Below, in pieces: positions 1 to 6,628 of a DNA stretch of 64,000 bases; the first letter of the stretch is position 1; every line of letters begins with the position of its first letter. The DNA comes from 79-D21 sp964521575. Its GTDB lineage: Bacteria; Synergistota; Synergistia; Synergistales; 79-D21. Position numbers and translations under genes: made by a program. The DNA lies in assembly GCA_964521575.1 (NCBI GenBank), contig CAZFSR010000001.1, positions 310,001 through 374,000 of the forward strand, read 5' to 3'. The notes beneath the pieces are model-generated. The model was not told where the DNA came from. It was given only the letters and a program-made list of their open reading frames with translations, and ran no database searches.

Positions 1-54
1 GTTGGCGGCGGCCAGGAGAAAGAGCGAGATGAGGGCAAGAAGCGCTTTTTTCAC
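1..54 (-). CDS. N-terminus of a secreted protein (partial, runs off the left edge)
   Basis: Only the first 18 codons are inside the window. Read on the minus strand from GTG at 54 they give MKKALLALISLFLLAAAN, the basic head and hydrophobic core of a Sec signal peptide. A GAGGTG ribosome-binding site lies about 9 nt upstream. The mature protein is outside the window, so no function can be given. The gene is divergent from the aminotransferase gene that starts at 219. Confidence 0.5.
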   Translation of the reverse strand, partial: MKKALLALISLFLLAAAN

Positions 55-143
55 CGGAGAGCACCTCGTTTCCATTTTTTAGGATTGATGGCTCGAATTA
101 TTTCATTGGGTGTCCGGCTTATCAAGCGGATGCCGGAAACCGT

Positions 144-195
144 TTGTATACAACTGGTCAAAATCAAGATCTGACCCCATTATGGGAGGTATAAT
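144..195 (+). promoter_or_regulatory. Promoter/operator region of the aminotransferase gene
   Basis: A TATAAT -10 box lies at 190-195, just before a poly-G ribosome-binding site (207-212), but no good -35 is seen. Upstream are a perfect palindrome TTGTATACAA (144-153), of the kind bound by FadR-type GntR repressors, and an inverted repeat GGTCA/TGACC (156-160 and 172-176). The 8-mer CCCATTAT at 176-183 is the reverse complement of half of the palindrome at 4930-4945. This suggests, but does not show, control by a GntR protein. Confidence 0.35.
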
Positions 196-218
196 CCGGG
201 GAAACTGGGGGGATGGTC

Positions 219-1319
219 ATGTGGAAAAGCAGGCTACCGAGGGAGATTTTCGAGATCGGCCAGCAGGGGTACGCGGCGGCGGAACCGGTTGCCTACCCAG
301 AGGGGCTCGAAGTGATCGATTGCGGGTTGGGGACGAACCCCCTGGGGATGCCTGTAAGCGTCCGCCGTTTCCTGGAAGGCGGCGCGGGATGCAGCGTGTG
401 CGACTACCCGGCGCCCGAGCCGGAAGACCTGAAGGCGGCGATCGCGTCGGTGCACGGCGCCTGGGGCATTTCCCCGGACCAGGTGCTGGTGGGAGGCGGT
501 TCGATGGGGGTTCTCCTGACCCTTGTCCGGCTGTTGCTGCGGCCCGGTTCCGTGATGTCCGGCATCTCCCCGCAGTTTACCGATACGGTTCTCCAGGCCC
601 TTTACAACGGGGCGTCGTACGACCCCGTTTCGCTTGTTCCCCCGCGTTACGCGATCGAAACGGGCCGACTTCTCGAAGCGATCGGGAAGGGGCCGGAGGT
701 TTTCTACCTCGACCGGCCCAATAACCCGACCGGACAGGTGTTGTCCCTGGAAGAGGTTGCCCTTCTGGCGCGCTCCGCGATGGAGGCGGGCGCATGGGTG
801 ATCTCGGACGAGGCTTACGGGGATTTCCTCCCGGACGACGAATCGGCGGCCATGCTGGATTTCCCGAACCTCGTCACCTGCCGCTCCTTTTCGAAGGGGC
901 CCGGTGCGGCGGGGATTCGAGCCGGTTTCGCGGTCTGCCGGGATCCCGAGCTGGCGGCATTGTTCCGTAAGATTCAGCCCCCGTTCGTGATCGGGACGCT
1001 GGACGTGCTCATGGCCCTGGAGATCCTGAAGGATCCGGCCCCGCTGCAGGAAACCCGGGCCTACGTGAGGGCGGCCAAGGCCCGCATCCTGGACGCGGTT
1101 TCGAAGAAGCCGGGCTGGTCCGTGGCGGATACGGACGAACGCGTCCCGATCTTCCTTCTTTCCCAGGAATCCGGCAGCCTGGTGAAGCGCCTTGCGGCCG
1201 TGGGGATCTCCTGCGAGGGAGGAAGCGGTTATTTCGGCATGGACGACCGGTCGGTCCGCCTGAGGGTGCCCGCTCCGGAGAAGCTCGAGGCATTCCTGTC
1301 CCGGGTCGCTGTGGCCTGA
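219..1319 (+). CDS. PLP-dependent class I/II aminotransferase (HisC/CobD-like)
   Basis: The product is a 366-aa fold-type I PLP enzyme. The Schiff-base lysine is in SFSKGPGAAGIRAGF near residue 227. The DRPNNPTGQ and SDEAYGDF motifs hold the conserved Asn and Asp that contact the cofactor. Length and motif order match the small histidinol-phosphate aminotransferase/threonine-phosphate decarboxylase group, but no his or cob genes are nearby, so the substrate is unknown. ATG 219 is preferred over ATG 213 because the GGGGGG ribosome-binding site at 207-212 then has 6-nt spacing. The gene stands alone and ends at a terminator shared with the convergent gene. Confidence 0.85.
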   Translation: MWKSRLPREIFEIGQQGYAAAEPVAYPEGLEVIDCGLGTNPLGMPVSVRRFLEGGAGCSVCDYPAPEPEDLKAAIASVHGAWGISPDQVLVGGGSMGVLLTLVRLLLRPGSVMSGISPQFTDTVLQALYNGASYDPVSLVPPRYAIETGRLLEAIGKGPEVFYLDRPNNPTGQVLSLEEVALLARSAMEAGAWVISDEAYGDFLPDDESAAMLDFPNLVTCRSFSKGPGAAGIRAGFAVCRDPELAALFRKIQPPFVIGTLDVLMALEILKDPAPLQETRAYVRAAKARILDAVSKKPGWSVADTDERVPIFLLSQESGSLVKRLAAVGISCEGGSGYFGMDDRSVRLRVPAPEKLEAFLSRVAVA

Positions 1320-1338
1320 ACCGAGCCGAAGGAAAGTG

Positions 1339-1373
1339 GAAGGGGCCTTCCTGGCTGCCGGGAAGGCCCCTTC
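1339..1373. terminator. Bidirectional rho-independent terminator
   Basis: A perfect 13-bp inverted repeat (1339-1351 and 1361-1373, 9-nt loop) sits between the convergent aminotransferase and YkvI-type genes. A T-rich stretch follows on the plus strand. Confidence 0.8.
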
Positions 1374-1385
1374 TCTTTGTTTCTC

Positions 1386-2519
1386 CTAAGCCGCCCCGTT
1401 CTGCCGGCTGAGCTTGTAGATGCCGATCGTGAAGAGCGCCACGCCCTGCAGGATGAAAAACACCCAGCTGATGGTGCCGTATCCCTTGGCGATCAGGCCG
1501 ATCAGCCCGAAATTGGAGATCCCGAGGCCCATGAGGGCCAGGAGGGCTCCAACCGCGCCGCGGGCCGCGTTGCTCATGCCCGGCTTCCCTTTCGCGACGA
1601 GGGCCGAGTTGATCCGCTCGTTGATGGAGTGGAAGAATCCGACGCCCGTCTCGATCATGGTTCCGAAGAGGACGATTAGCCAGACGGGAAGGAGGAACGA
1701 GACCCCCATTTTGCCGATGATTCCGTTGGCGGGGATTTCCATGCCCAGGACATCGGGGTAGAAGCCCGCGGTGACGATGTAGAAGAAGAGAGCGGGAGCG
1801 ATGCAGATGATGGCGGCGCAGATCCCCGAGATGATGGCCTCGCGCCGCGTTTCGAGGAAGTTCAGGGCGAAAAGCACCGTCGAGGTGACGGCGATGTTGT
1901 AGAAGGCGTACTTGAAGCCGCCCATTTGCCAGCCGGGCTTCACGACGTGGGCGGCGAAGTTCGCGGAGATGGCGTCGCCGAACCGGGTGATGCCGATGTA
2001 GAGGAAGATGATGTAGACGGCGTAAAGCACGTAGGACCACCAGGAGAGGGCCACCTCGATGGCCTTGCTGCCGCTGTAGGTGAGGTAGGCCACGCAGACC
2101 AGGAAGAGGCCGGACCCGACGAGGGGCGGCAGGCCGAACGTGTCCCTCAGGATGCTGCCGGACGCCGCCCCGACGACACCCATGATGAGGAAGAGAAGGA
2201 CGATGAAGGCGATCTCGTAGACGATCCAGCCCGGGCCGATGAGTTTCTCGAAAAAGGTGCGGTAGTCGTAGGCCTTGAAGGCCCGGGCGAACTCGAAGCT
2301 GAGGGCGAAAAGCGCGACCCAGAGAACCGTCGTCAGCCCCATGCCCATCAGTCCGCCGGTGGGTCCGTATTGGACGAAGAACTCGACGAGCTCACGCCCC
2401 GTCCCGTACCCTCCCGCGATCAGCACGGACTGCATGATGAACCCGGGCAGCAGGTATTTCTTGTACCAGCCGTAATCCATGAAAAAAGTCAGGAAATTCG
2501 TCTTCTTTTCCTCTGCCAT
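1386..2519 (-). CDS. YkvI-family integral membrane transporter
   Basis: The product is a 377-aa polytopic protein with about ten hydrophobic segments. It matches the YkvI family (COG3949), LeuT-fold-like permeases of unknown substrate. An early glycine-rich unwound helix (IAGGYGTGRELVEFF, near residues 34-48) and an ETRREAIISG segment fit that family. The ATG at 2519 has GGAGAGGGG about 9 nt upstream. Convergent with the aminotransferase gene and near peptide and amino acid catabolism genes, it may carry an amino acid; this is inference from position. The orphan peptide gene upstream on the same strand has its own terminator, so the two are probably separate units. Confidence 0.8.
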   Translation of the reverse strand: MAEEKKTNFLTFFMDYGWYKKYLLPGFIMQSVLIAGGYGTGRELVEFFVQYGPTGGLMGMGLTTVLWVALFALSFEFARAFKAYDYRTFFEKLIGPGWIVYEIAFIVLLFLIMGVVGAASGSILRDTFGLPPLVGSGLFLVCVAYLTYSGSKAIEVALSWWSYVLYAVYIIFLYIGITRFGDAISANFAAHVVKPGWQMGGFKYAFYNIAVTSTVLFALNFLETRREAIISGICAAIICIAPALFFYIVTAGFYPDVLGMEIPANGIIGKMGVSFLLPVWLIVLFGTMIETGVGFFHSINERINSALVAKGKPGMSNAARGAVGALLALMGLGISNFGLIGLIAKGYGTISWVFFILQGVALFTIGIYKLSRQNGAA

Positions 2520-2630
2520 CGTGTGATTCCCCTCTCCTGTTGATCCGTCTCTTCTCGTGAACGCTCGCCTGTTGCCGAACCCGGCACCCGGGAAACCAGG
2601 CGGGTCCGGCTTTTCTCCAGCCCGCTTTAT

Positions 2631-2670
2631 ATAAAAAACGGGCCCTGCCGTTGTTTTCGGCGGGGCCCGT
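2631..2670 (-). terminator. Rho-independent terminator of the orphan peptide gene
   Basis: On the minus strand a 13-bp GC-rich stem with one mismatch (2658-2670 with 2638-2650, loop AAAACAA) is followed by TTTTTT. It begins 17 nt past the stop codon of the 30-codon gene and isolates it from the YkvI-type gene. Confidence 0.85.
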
Positions 2671-2687
2671 CCTGTGCGTCGATGCGG

Positions 2688-2780
2688 CTAGCAGCCGCCG
2701 GTCGCAGGAGGGGTCCCGTCGGAGTAGCCGAAATAATTGAACCAGCTGGCACCAAACTTTCTGGAGAATCGGTTTTCCAC
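2688..2780 (-). CDS. Orphan 30-residue peptide, aromatic-rich, C-terminal Gly-Gly-Cys
   Basis: GTG at 2780 opens a 30-codon frame ending TAG at 2688. The ribosome-binding site GGGAGGTG (2788-2795) is near-ideal, with 7-nt spacing. A promoter TTGACA-N17-TAAGAT lies upstream and a strong terminator follows 17 nt after the stop, so the unit looks built to express this peptide alone. The sequence has a basic head (MENRFSRKFG), an aromatic stretch (ASWFNYFGYSD) and a tail GTPPATGGC with the only cysteine at the end. There is no hydrophobic signal peptide. I do not recognise a family. It could be a precursor of a modified peptide, a free small protein, or a signal; WFN and YSD fit the aromatic-X-Asn/Asp pattern of radical SAM cyclophane precursors, but no maturase is adjacent. 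Confidence 0.7.
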   Translation of the reverse strand: MENRFSRKFGASWFNYFGYSDGTPPATGGC

Positions 2781-2833
2781 GGGGACTCACCTCCCTGAAT
2801 CTTCATCGTTCAACGACGCTAAAGTTGCGTTAA

Positions 2834-2862
2834 ATCTTAGGGCTGGGCGTAAACCTTGTCAA
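2834..2862 (-). promoter_or_regulatory. Strong sigma70-type promoter of the orphan peptide gene
   Basis: On the minus strand a consensus TTGACA (2857-2862) is followed after exactly 17 nt by TAAGAT (2834-2839). The predicted leader of about 45 nt ends in the GGGAGGTG ribosome-binding site. This is among the best promoters in the window, which argues that the tiny gene is real. Confidence 0.75.
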
Positions 2863-2872
2863 GCATGCACAA

Positions 2873-2913
2873 AAACCCAAGACAACCTTTTTGAGAAAGG
2901 CTATCCTGGGTTT
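2873..2913 (-). terminator. Terminator after iadA
   Basis: An imperfect 18-bp inverted repeat (2873-2890 with 2896-2913, loop TTGAG or CTCAA) has a T-rich end on the minus strand. It lies just past the iadA stop codon and upstream of the orphan peptide promoter. Confidence 0.65.
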
Positions 2914-2954
2914 GTGTTTTTATATCAACAGTTAATTGGAGGAGATGGCTGTCT

Positions 2955-4139
2955 TTATCTTTCGCGCTTTTCGAAGGTCCCGAAAACGACCGGGCGGCCG
3001 TCCCGCACCATGACCTGCCCGCGGGCGACGACGGTCCGGATGGCGAGCGTTTCGCGTTCGACCAGGACGAAATCGGCATCCCGGTCCTCCTCCACGTGCC
3101 CCTTGCGCGGCAGCCGGTAATGGTCCGCCGGGGACGAGGTGATCACCTGCAGGGCGGTTTCGAGGGGGATTCCCTCTTCCCTGACCGCGTCGACGACCTC
3201 TCCCCAGAGGGAGGCGCAGCGCCCGACGGTGAGACCCGTGAAGCGGCCGCTTTCGTCGAAATCGGGCATGCTGCCCTGCCCGTCCGAGCTGAAGGAAACG
3301 CGGCTTGCCGGGACGCCGGCGTCGAGCAGTCGCTTCAGGCCTTTGCTGCACTTGACCTCCCCCTCGGCCAGGAAGACCGGCGTGGTGCTGGTGGTGAGGT
3401 CCACGTGGCCCCCGGCTGCCGCGTATTCGATCGCTTCGGCGAACAGTTCGGGGTTGCGGTTGACGTGGGTGGGCAAAAACTGGGAAAGGGCCAGCTCGGT
3501 TTCCTGAGCGACGGCCTTGAGCATGGAAAGCCCCCGTGGCCCGTCTCCCATGTGAACGTTGACGATGCCGCCCTTGCCCGAGAGCATCCCGGCGACCCTG
3601 GCCGCCGCGGCGATGCGCGCGATCTCCTCCTTGAGGGGCTGGGAGGAGCGGTGGTCGGAAAGGGCGACCTCCCCGACGCCGATGAGCTTGTCCACCAGAG
3701 CGATGTCGTCCTGGATGTTCCCGGTGAGGGTCCGGATAGGGAGCTGGTAGGAGCCGAGCATGGCCCAGGCCGAAACCCCCTCTTCCTCGAGGGCGCGGGC
3801 CTTGGCCACGAGGCTTGCCGTGTGCCGGGTGACGGCATCGGTGCCCAGGACCCCGACGACGGAGGTGACGCCGGCGGTCGTCAGGTCCGTCAGCGAGATC
3901 TCGGGTGTTCGGGTTCGGTAGCTTCCTTCTCCCCCGCCCCCGATGATGTGGACGTGGTTGTCGATGAAGCCGGGGAGAAGCAGGCATCCCGTCCCGTCGA
4001 GGATTTCAAGCCCGGGAAGGGTCGTTTTCGCCGGGAAGCCGTTCCCGATCCAGGCGATCCGGTCGCCCGCGGCAAGGACATCCCGGTTCCCGAGCTTTTC
4101 AGGGGAATAGACGGTGGCGTTTTCGACGAGCAGGAACAT
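2955..4139 (-). CDS. iadA: Isoaspartyl dipeptidase (beta-aspartyl peptidase)
   Basis: This 394-aa amidohydrolase-superfamily (M38) enzyme hydrolyses beta-aspartyl dipeptides released from proteins with isomerised Asp/Asn. Family signatures are DNHVHIIGGGGEG (HxH metal ligands near residues 62-64), RTPEISLTDLTTAGVTSVVG, SDHRSSQP, LPTHVNRN and SFSSDGQGS (metal-ligand Asp). The bridging carboxylated lysine of the E. coli enzyme (IGVKCAISDH) aligns with glutamate here (IGVGEVALSDH). ATG 4139 has GGAGGGG upstream and lies 28 bp after the gntR stop, so gntR-iadA is one transcription unit. The divergent permease across the palindromes is a plausible substrate importer. Confidence 0.92.
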   Translation of the reverse strand: MFLLVENATVYSPEKLGNRDVLAAGDRIAWIGNGFPAKTTLPGLEILDGTGCLLLPGFIDNHVHIIGGGGEGSYRTRTPEISLTDLTTAGVTSVVGVLGTDAVTRHTASLVAKARALEEEGVSAWAMLGSYQLPIRTLTGNIQDDIALVDKLIGVGEVALSDHRSSQPLKEEIARIAAAARVAGMLSGKGGIVNVHMGDGPRGLSMLKAVAQETELALSQFLPTHVNRNPELFAEAIEYAAAGGHVDLTTSTTPVFLAEGEVKCSKGLKRLLDAGVPASRVSFSSDGQGSMPDFDESGRFTGLTVGRCASLWGEVVDAVREEGIPLETALQVITSSPADHYRLPRKGHVEEDRDADFVLVERETLAIRTVVARGQVMVRDGRPVVFGTFEKRER

Positions 4140-4167
4140 GAAACCCCTCCAATGGGCCAGGGAAGGA

Positions 4168-4890
4168 TCAGTGTGTCCGTCCCTGGAAGATGTGCCGGGC
4201 CCGCTCCGTGTCCAGGAGGATGCGGAAGGCCCGGGTGGACCGGAGATGGTCCGCTGCGGCCTTTGCAGCGGCCTTGGGCGCCCTCCTCGAGATCGCCCGG
4301 ATCAGGGCGGCGTGTTCCGCGGGCGAGTTGTGCCCGCTCTCTTCCGCCAGTTCCTCCTCTGTCAGGGGGTGGAACTCGGCCAGGTAGTTGACGTAAAGCG
4401 TGCTTCTCCAGAAGACCGGCCGGAAGGCCCGTTCGAGATAGCGGTTTCCGCCGATCCTCACCACGGCGAAGTGGAAGTCCACGTTGGCCCGGCAATACTC
4501 GTTCCGGTTTTCCTGTCCCGAGAAGAGGATTTCGCGGGCGTGAATGGCTTCCAGCTCATCCACCTCGGGTTTGCGGGCGCGCTCCGCCGCGAGGGCTGCC
4601 GCGCTGGATTCCAGGATCTCCCGGGCCTGGAAAACCTGCTGCATGTCTTCCACCGAAAGGTCCGGGACGCGGTATCCCCGCGTGCCCACGGGGTTTTCCA
4701 GCAGTCCTTCCGCCACGAGCCGGGCCAGGGCCTCCCTGACCGGTGTCCGGCTCAGGCCAAGTTCCTGGGCCAGGGTGGTCTCGAAGAGGATGTCGCCAGG
4801 CAGGATGCGCTCGTCGAACATCAGGTCGAGAACGTGCCAGAAAACGACTTCGAAAGCCTGGAAAGGGCGGTCGGTTGGAGGCTGGTTCAT
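4168..4890 (-). CDS. GntR-family transcriptional regulator, FadR/FCD subfamily
   Basis: The 240-aa product has an N-terminal winged helix-turn-helix (LAQELGLSRTPVREALARLVAEGLLE, residues about 40-65) and an all-helical FCD ligand domain with metal-binding-type residues (DFHFAVVRIGGNRYL and a late HAALI). The ATG at 4890 is chosen over an upstream ATG at 4923, since AAAAGGGG lies 8 nt before it and the longer start would put coding sequence inside the operator. It is first in an operon with iadA and probably represses itself and the divergent permease through the palindromes at 4911-4945. The effector may be a dipeptide or amino acid (inference). Confidence 0.88.
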   Translation of the reverse strand: MNQPPTDRPFQAFEVVFWHVLDLMFDERILPGDILFETTLAQELGLSRTPVREALARLVAEGLLENPVGTRGYRVPDLSVEDMQQVFQAREILESSAAALAAERARKPEVDELEAIHAREILFSGQENRNEYCRANVDFHFAVVRIGGNRYLERAFRPVFWRSTLYVNYLAEFHPLTEEELAEESGHNSPAEHAALIRAISRRAPKAAAKAAADHLRSTRAFRILLDTERARHIFQGRTH

Positions 4891-4910
4891 ATTATGTATC
4901 CCCTTTTCAA

Positions 4911-4945
4911 ATAATGGATCCATTATGCTATAATGGGTCCATTAT
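4911..4945. promoter_or_regulatory. Tandem 16-bp palindromic GntR operators overlapping a divergent promoter
   Basis: ATAATGGATCCATTAT (4911-4926) is a perfect palindrome. ATAATGGGTCCATTAT (4930-4945) is the same palindrome with one changed base. Their centres are 19 bp apart, close to two helical turns. A plus-strand TATAAT (4929-4934) lies inside the second copy. They sit between the divergent gntR-iadA and permease genes, the expected place for the GntR protein to bind. Confidence 0.75.
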
Positions 4946-5057
4946 GTAAAGTCCGGCTTGACCCCGAAAGGGGGCCCGGCCTTTTCACCCGTAGTATAGC
5001 GGTGAAACGGGATCACGGCGTGGCCGGAAAATCCATCTGGAAAAGAGGGGAAAACAG

Positions 5058-6584
5058 ATGTCGGACAAGAACCAGGCACCCGTCGCCCCGAAGGCGACAC
5101 GAGTTCCAGATACCTACATCATCATCTTTTTCGTCGTCCTGCTCGCGGCTTTGTTGACGTACATGATCCCCGTCGGGAGCTACCAGACTCACGAGGTTTC
5201 CTACAAGATGGGGGAACAGACCAAGACCAGGACGGTCCTCATCCCCGAAACGTTCAAGCTCGCCACGGACGACCAGGGCAACTCCGTGAAGAAGGGCATG
5301 CCCGTCTTCGCCCCGGACGGGAACATGGGAATCCTGAACTACGTGTTCGAGGGCTTTGTCTCGGGCAGCAAGTGGGGCTCGGCCATCGGGGTCATGGCCT
5401 TCATCCTGGTCATCGGCGGGGCTTTCGGCATCATCCTCCGAACGGGGGCCGTGGAGTCCGGGCTGCTGAAGATGATCTCCCGGGCCAGGGGGATGGAAGT
5501 GGCCATCATCCCGATCCTCTTCGTTCTCTTCTCCCTCGGCGGCGCAGTCTTCGGCATGGGGGAAGAGGCCATTCCCTTCGTCATGATCCTCTGCCCGCTT
5601 TTCGTCGCCATGGGCTACGATTCCGTCACGGCCCTGTTCTCGAGCTACGTGGCGACCCAAATCGGGTTCGCCACCTCGTGGATGAACCCCTTCAGCGTGG
5701 CGATCGCGCAGGGGATTTCCCAGATCCCCGTCCTTTCGGGCTCAGGCTTCAGGATCGCCATGTGGACCGGCTTCACCCTGCTGGGCATCGTTTTCACGTG
5801 GTTCTACGCCAAGCGGGTCAAGGCGGACCCGACCCGCTCCATTTCCTACAAGTCCGATGCCTTCTTCCGTGAGGACCTGGAAAAGAACAAGGCGGTGGAA
5901 AGCCATTTCGGCACGGGACATTCCCTGGTCCTGCTGACGCTGGTTGCCGGCATCGTCTGGGTGATCTGGGGCGTCGTGGAGAAGGGGTACTACATCCCCG
6001 AGATCGCGACCCAGTTCTTCACCATGGGCCTGGTCTCGGGCCTTATCGGGGTGGCCTTCAAGCTGAACGGCATGACGGTAAACGACATCGCGTCTAGCTT
6101 CCGCGACGGGGCGAAGGATCTCGTCGGGGCCGCGATGGTGGTGGGCATGGCCAAGGGCATCGTCCTGATCCTCGGCGGCGATTCCCCCACGGACGCCACG
6201 GTGATGAACACGATCCTCCACGGGATCGGCAACGCCATCGCGGGCTGGACTCCCGCCGTTTCGGCCTGGTTCATGTACCTGTTCCAGTCGGTGTTCAACT
6301 TCTTCGTGGTTTCGGGATCAGGACAGGCGGCCCTCACCATGCCGATCATGGCTCCCCTGGCCGACCTGGCGGGCATCACGCGGCAGGTGGCGGTGCTGGC
6401 CTTCCAGCTCGGCGACGGTTTCACCAACCTTATCGTCCCGACTTCGGGGGTGCTCATGGCCTGCCTGGGGGCGGCCAGGCTGGACTGGACGGTCTGGGCG
6501 AAGTTCCAGATCAAGTTCCAGGCGCTCCTCTTCGCGGTCGGCTCGCTGGTGGTGGTCGGCGCGGTGCTGATGGGGCTGAACTAG
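5058..6584 (+). CDS. YfcC-family permease (basic amino acid/dicarboxylate-type transporter)
   Basis: The 508-aa product is an inner-membrane protein with about 12 helices of the YfcC/DcuC-like superfamily (COG1288). It has a periplasmic insertion after the first helix (IPVGSYQTHEV to about residue 95) and re-entrant motifs such as FGMGEEAIPFV, FFVVSGSGQAALTMPI and DGFTNLIVPTSG. ATG 5058 follows GAGGGG. Divergence from gntR-iadA and shared operators suggest uptake of a dipeptide or aspartate-type substrate for IadA. The family includes arginine/ornithine antiporters, so the substrate is not settled. A strong terminator follows. Confidence 0.82.
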   Translation: MSDKNQAPVAPKATRVPDTYIIIFFVVLLAALLTYMIPVGSYQTHEVSYKMGEQTKTRTVLIPETFKLATDDQGNSVKKGMPVFAPDGNMGILNYVFEGFVSGSKWGSAIGVMAFILVIGGAFGIILRTGAVESGLLKMISRARGMEVAIIPILFVLFSLGGAVFGMGEEAIPFVMILCPLFVAMGYDSVTALFSSYVATQIGFATSWMNPFSVAIAQGISQIPVLSGSGFRIAMWTGFTLLGIVFTWFYAKRVKADPTRSISYKSDAFFREDLEKNKAVESHFGTGHSLVLLTLVAGIVWVIWGVVEKGYYIPEIATQFFTMGLVSGLIGVAFKLNGMTVNDIASSFRDGAKDLVGAAMVVGMAKGIVLILGGDSPTDATVMNTILHGIGNAIAGWTPAVSAWFMYLFQSVFNFFVVSGSGQAALTMPIMAPLADLAGITRQVAVLAFQLGDGFTNLIVPTSGVLMACLGAARLDWTVWAKFQIKFQALLFAVGSLVVVGAVLMGLN

Positions 6585-6591
6585 GGTTGCA

Positions 6592-6628
6592 GGGGGGTAG
6601 AGGGGGCCGCCTCTACCCCCCCCTTTTT
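6592..6628 (+). terminator. Rho-independent terminator of the permease gene
   Basis: A 12-bp stem GGGGGGTAGAGG/CCTCTACCCCCC (6592-6603 with 6610-6621) is followed by TTTTTA. The T-run touches the stop codon of the convergent HD-GYP gene at 6627. Confidence 0.85.

Noticed and set aside
144..153. TTGTATACAA as a definite FadR-type operator
   Set aside because: A single 10-bp palindrome is too short to assign a regulator; kept only as part of a low-confidence promoter region.
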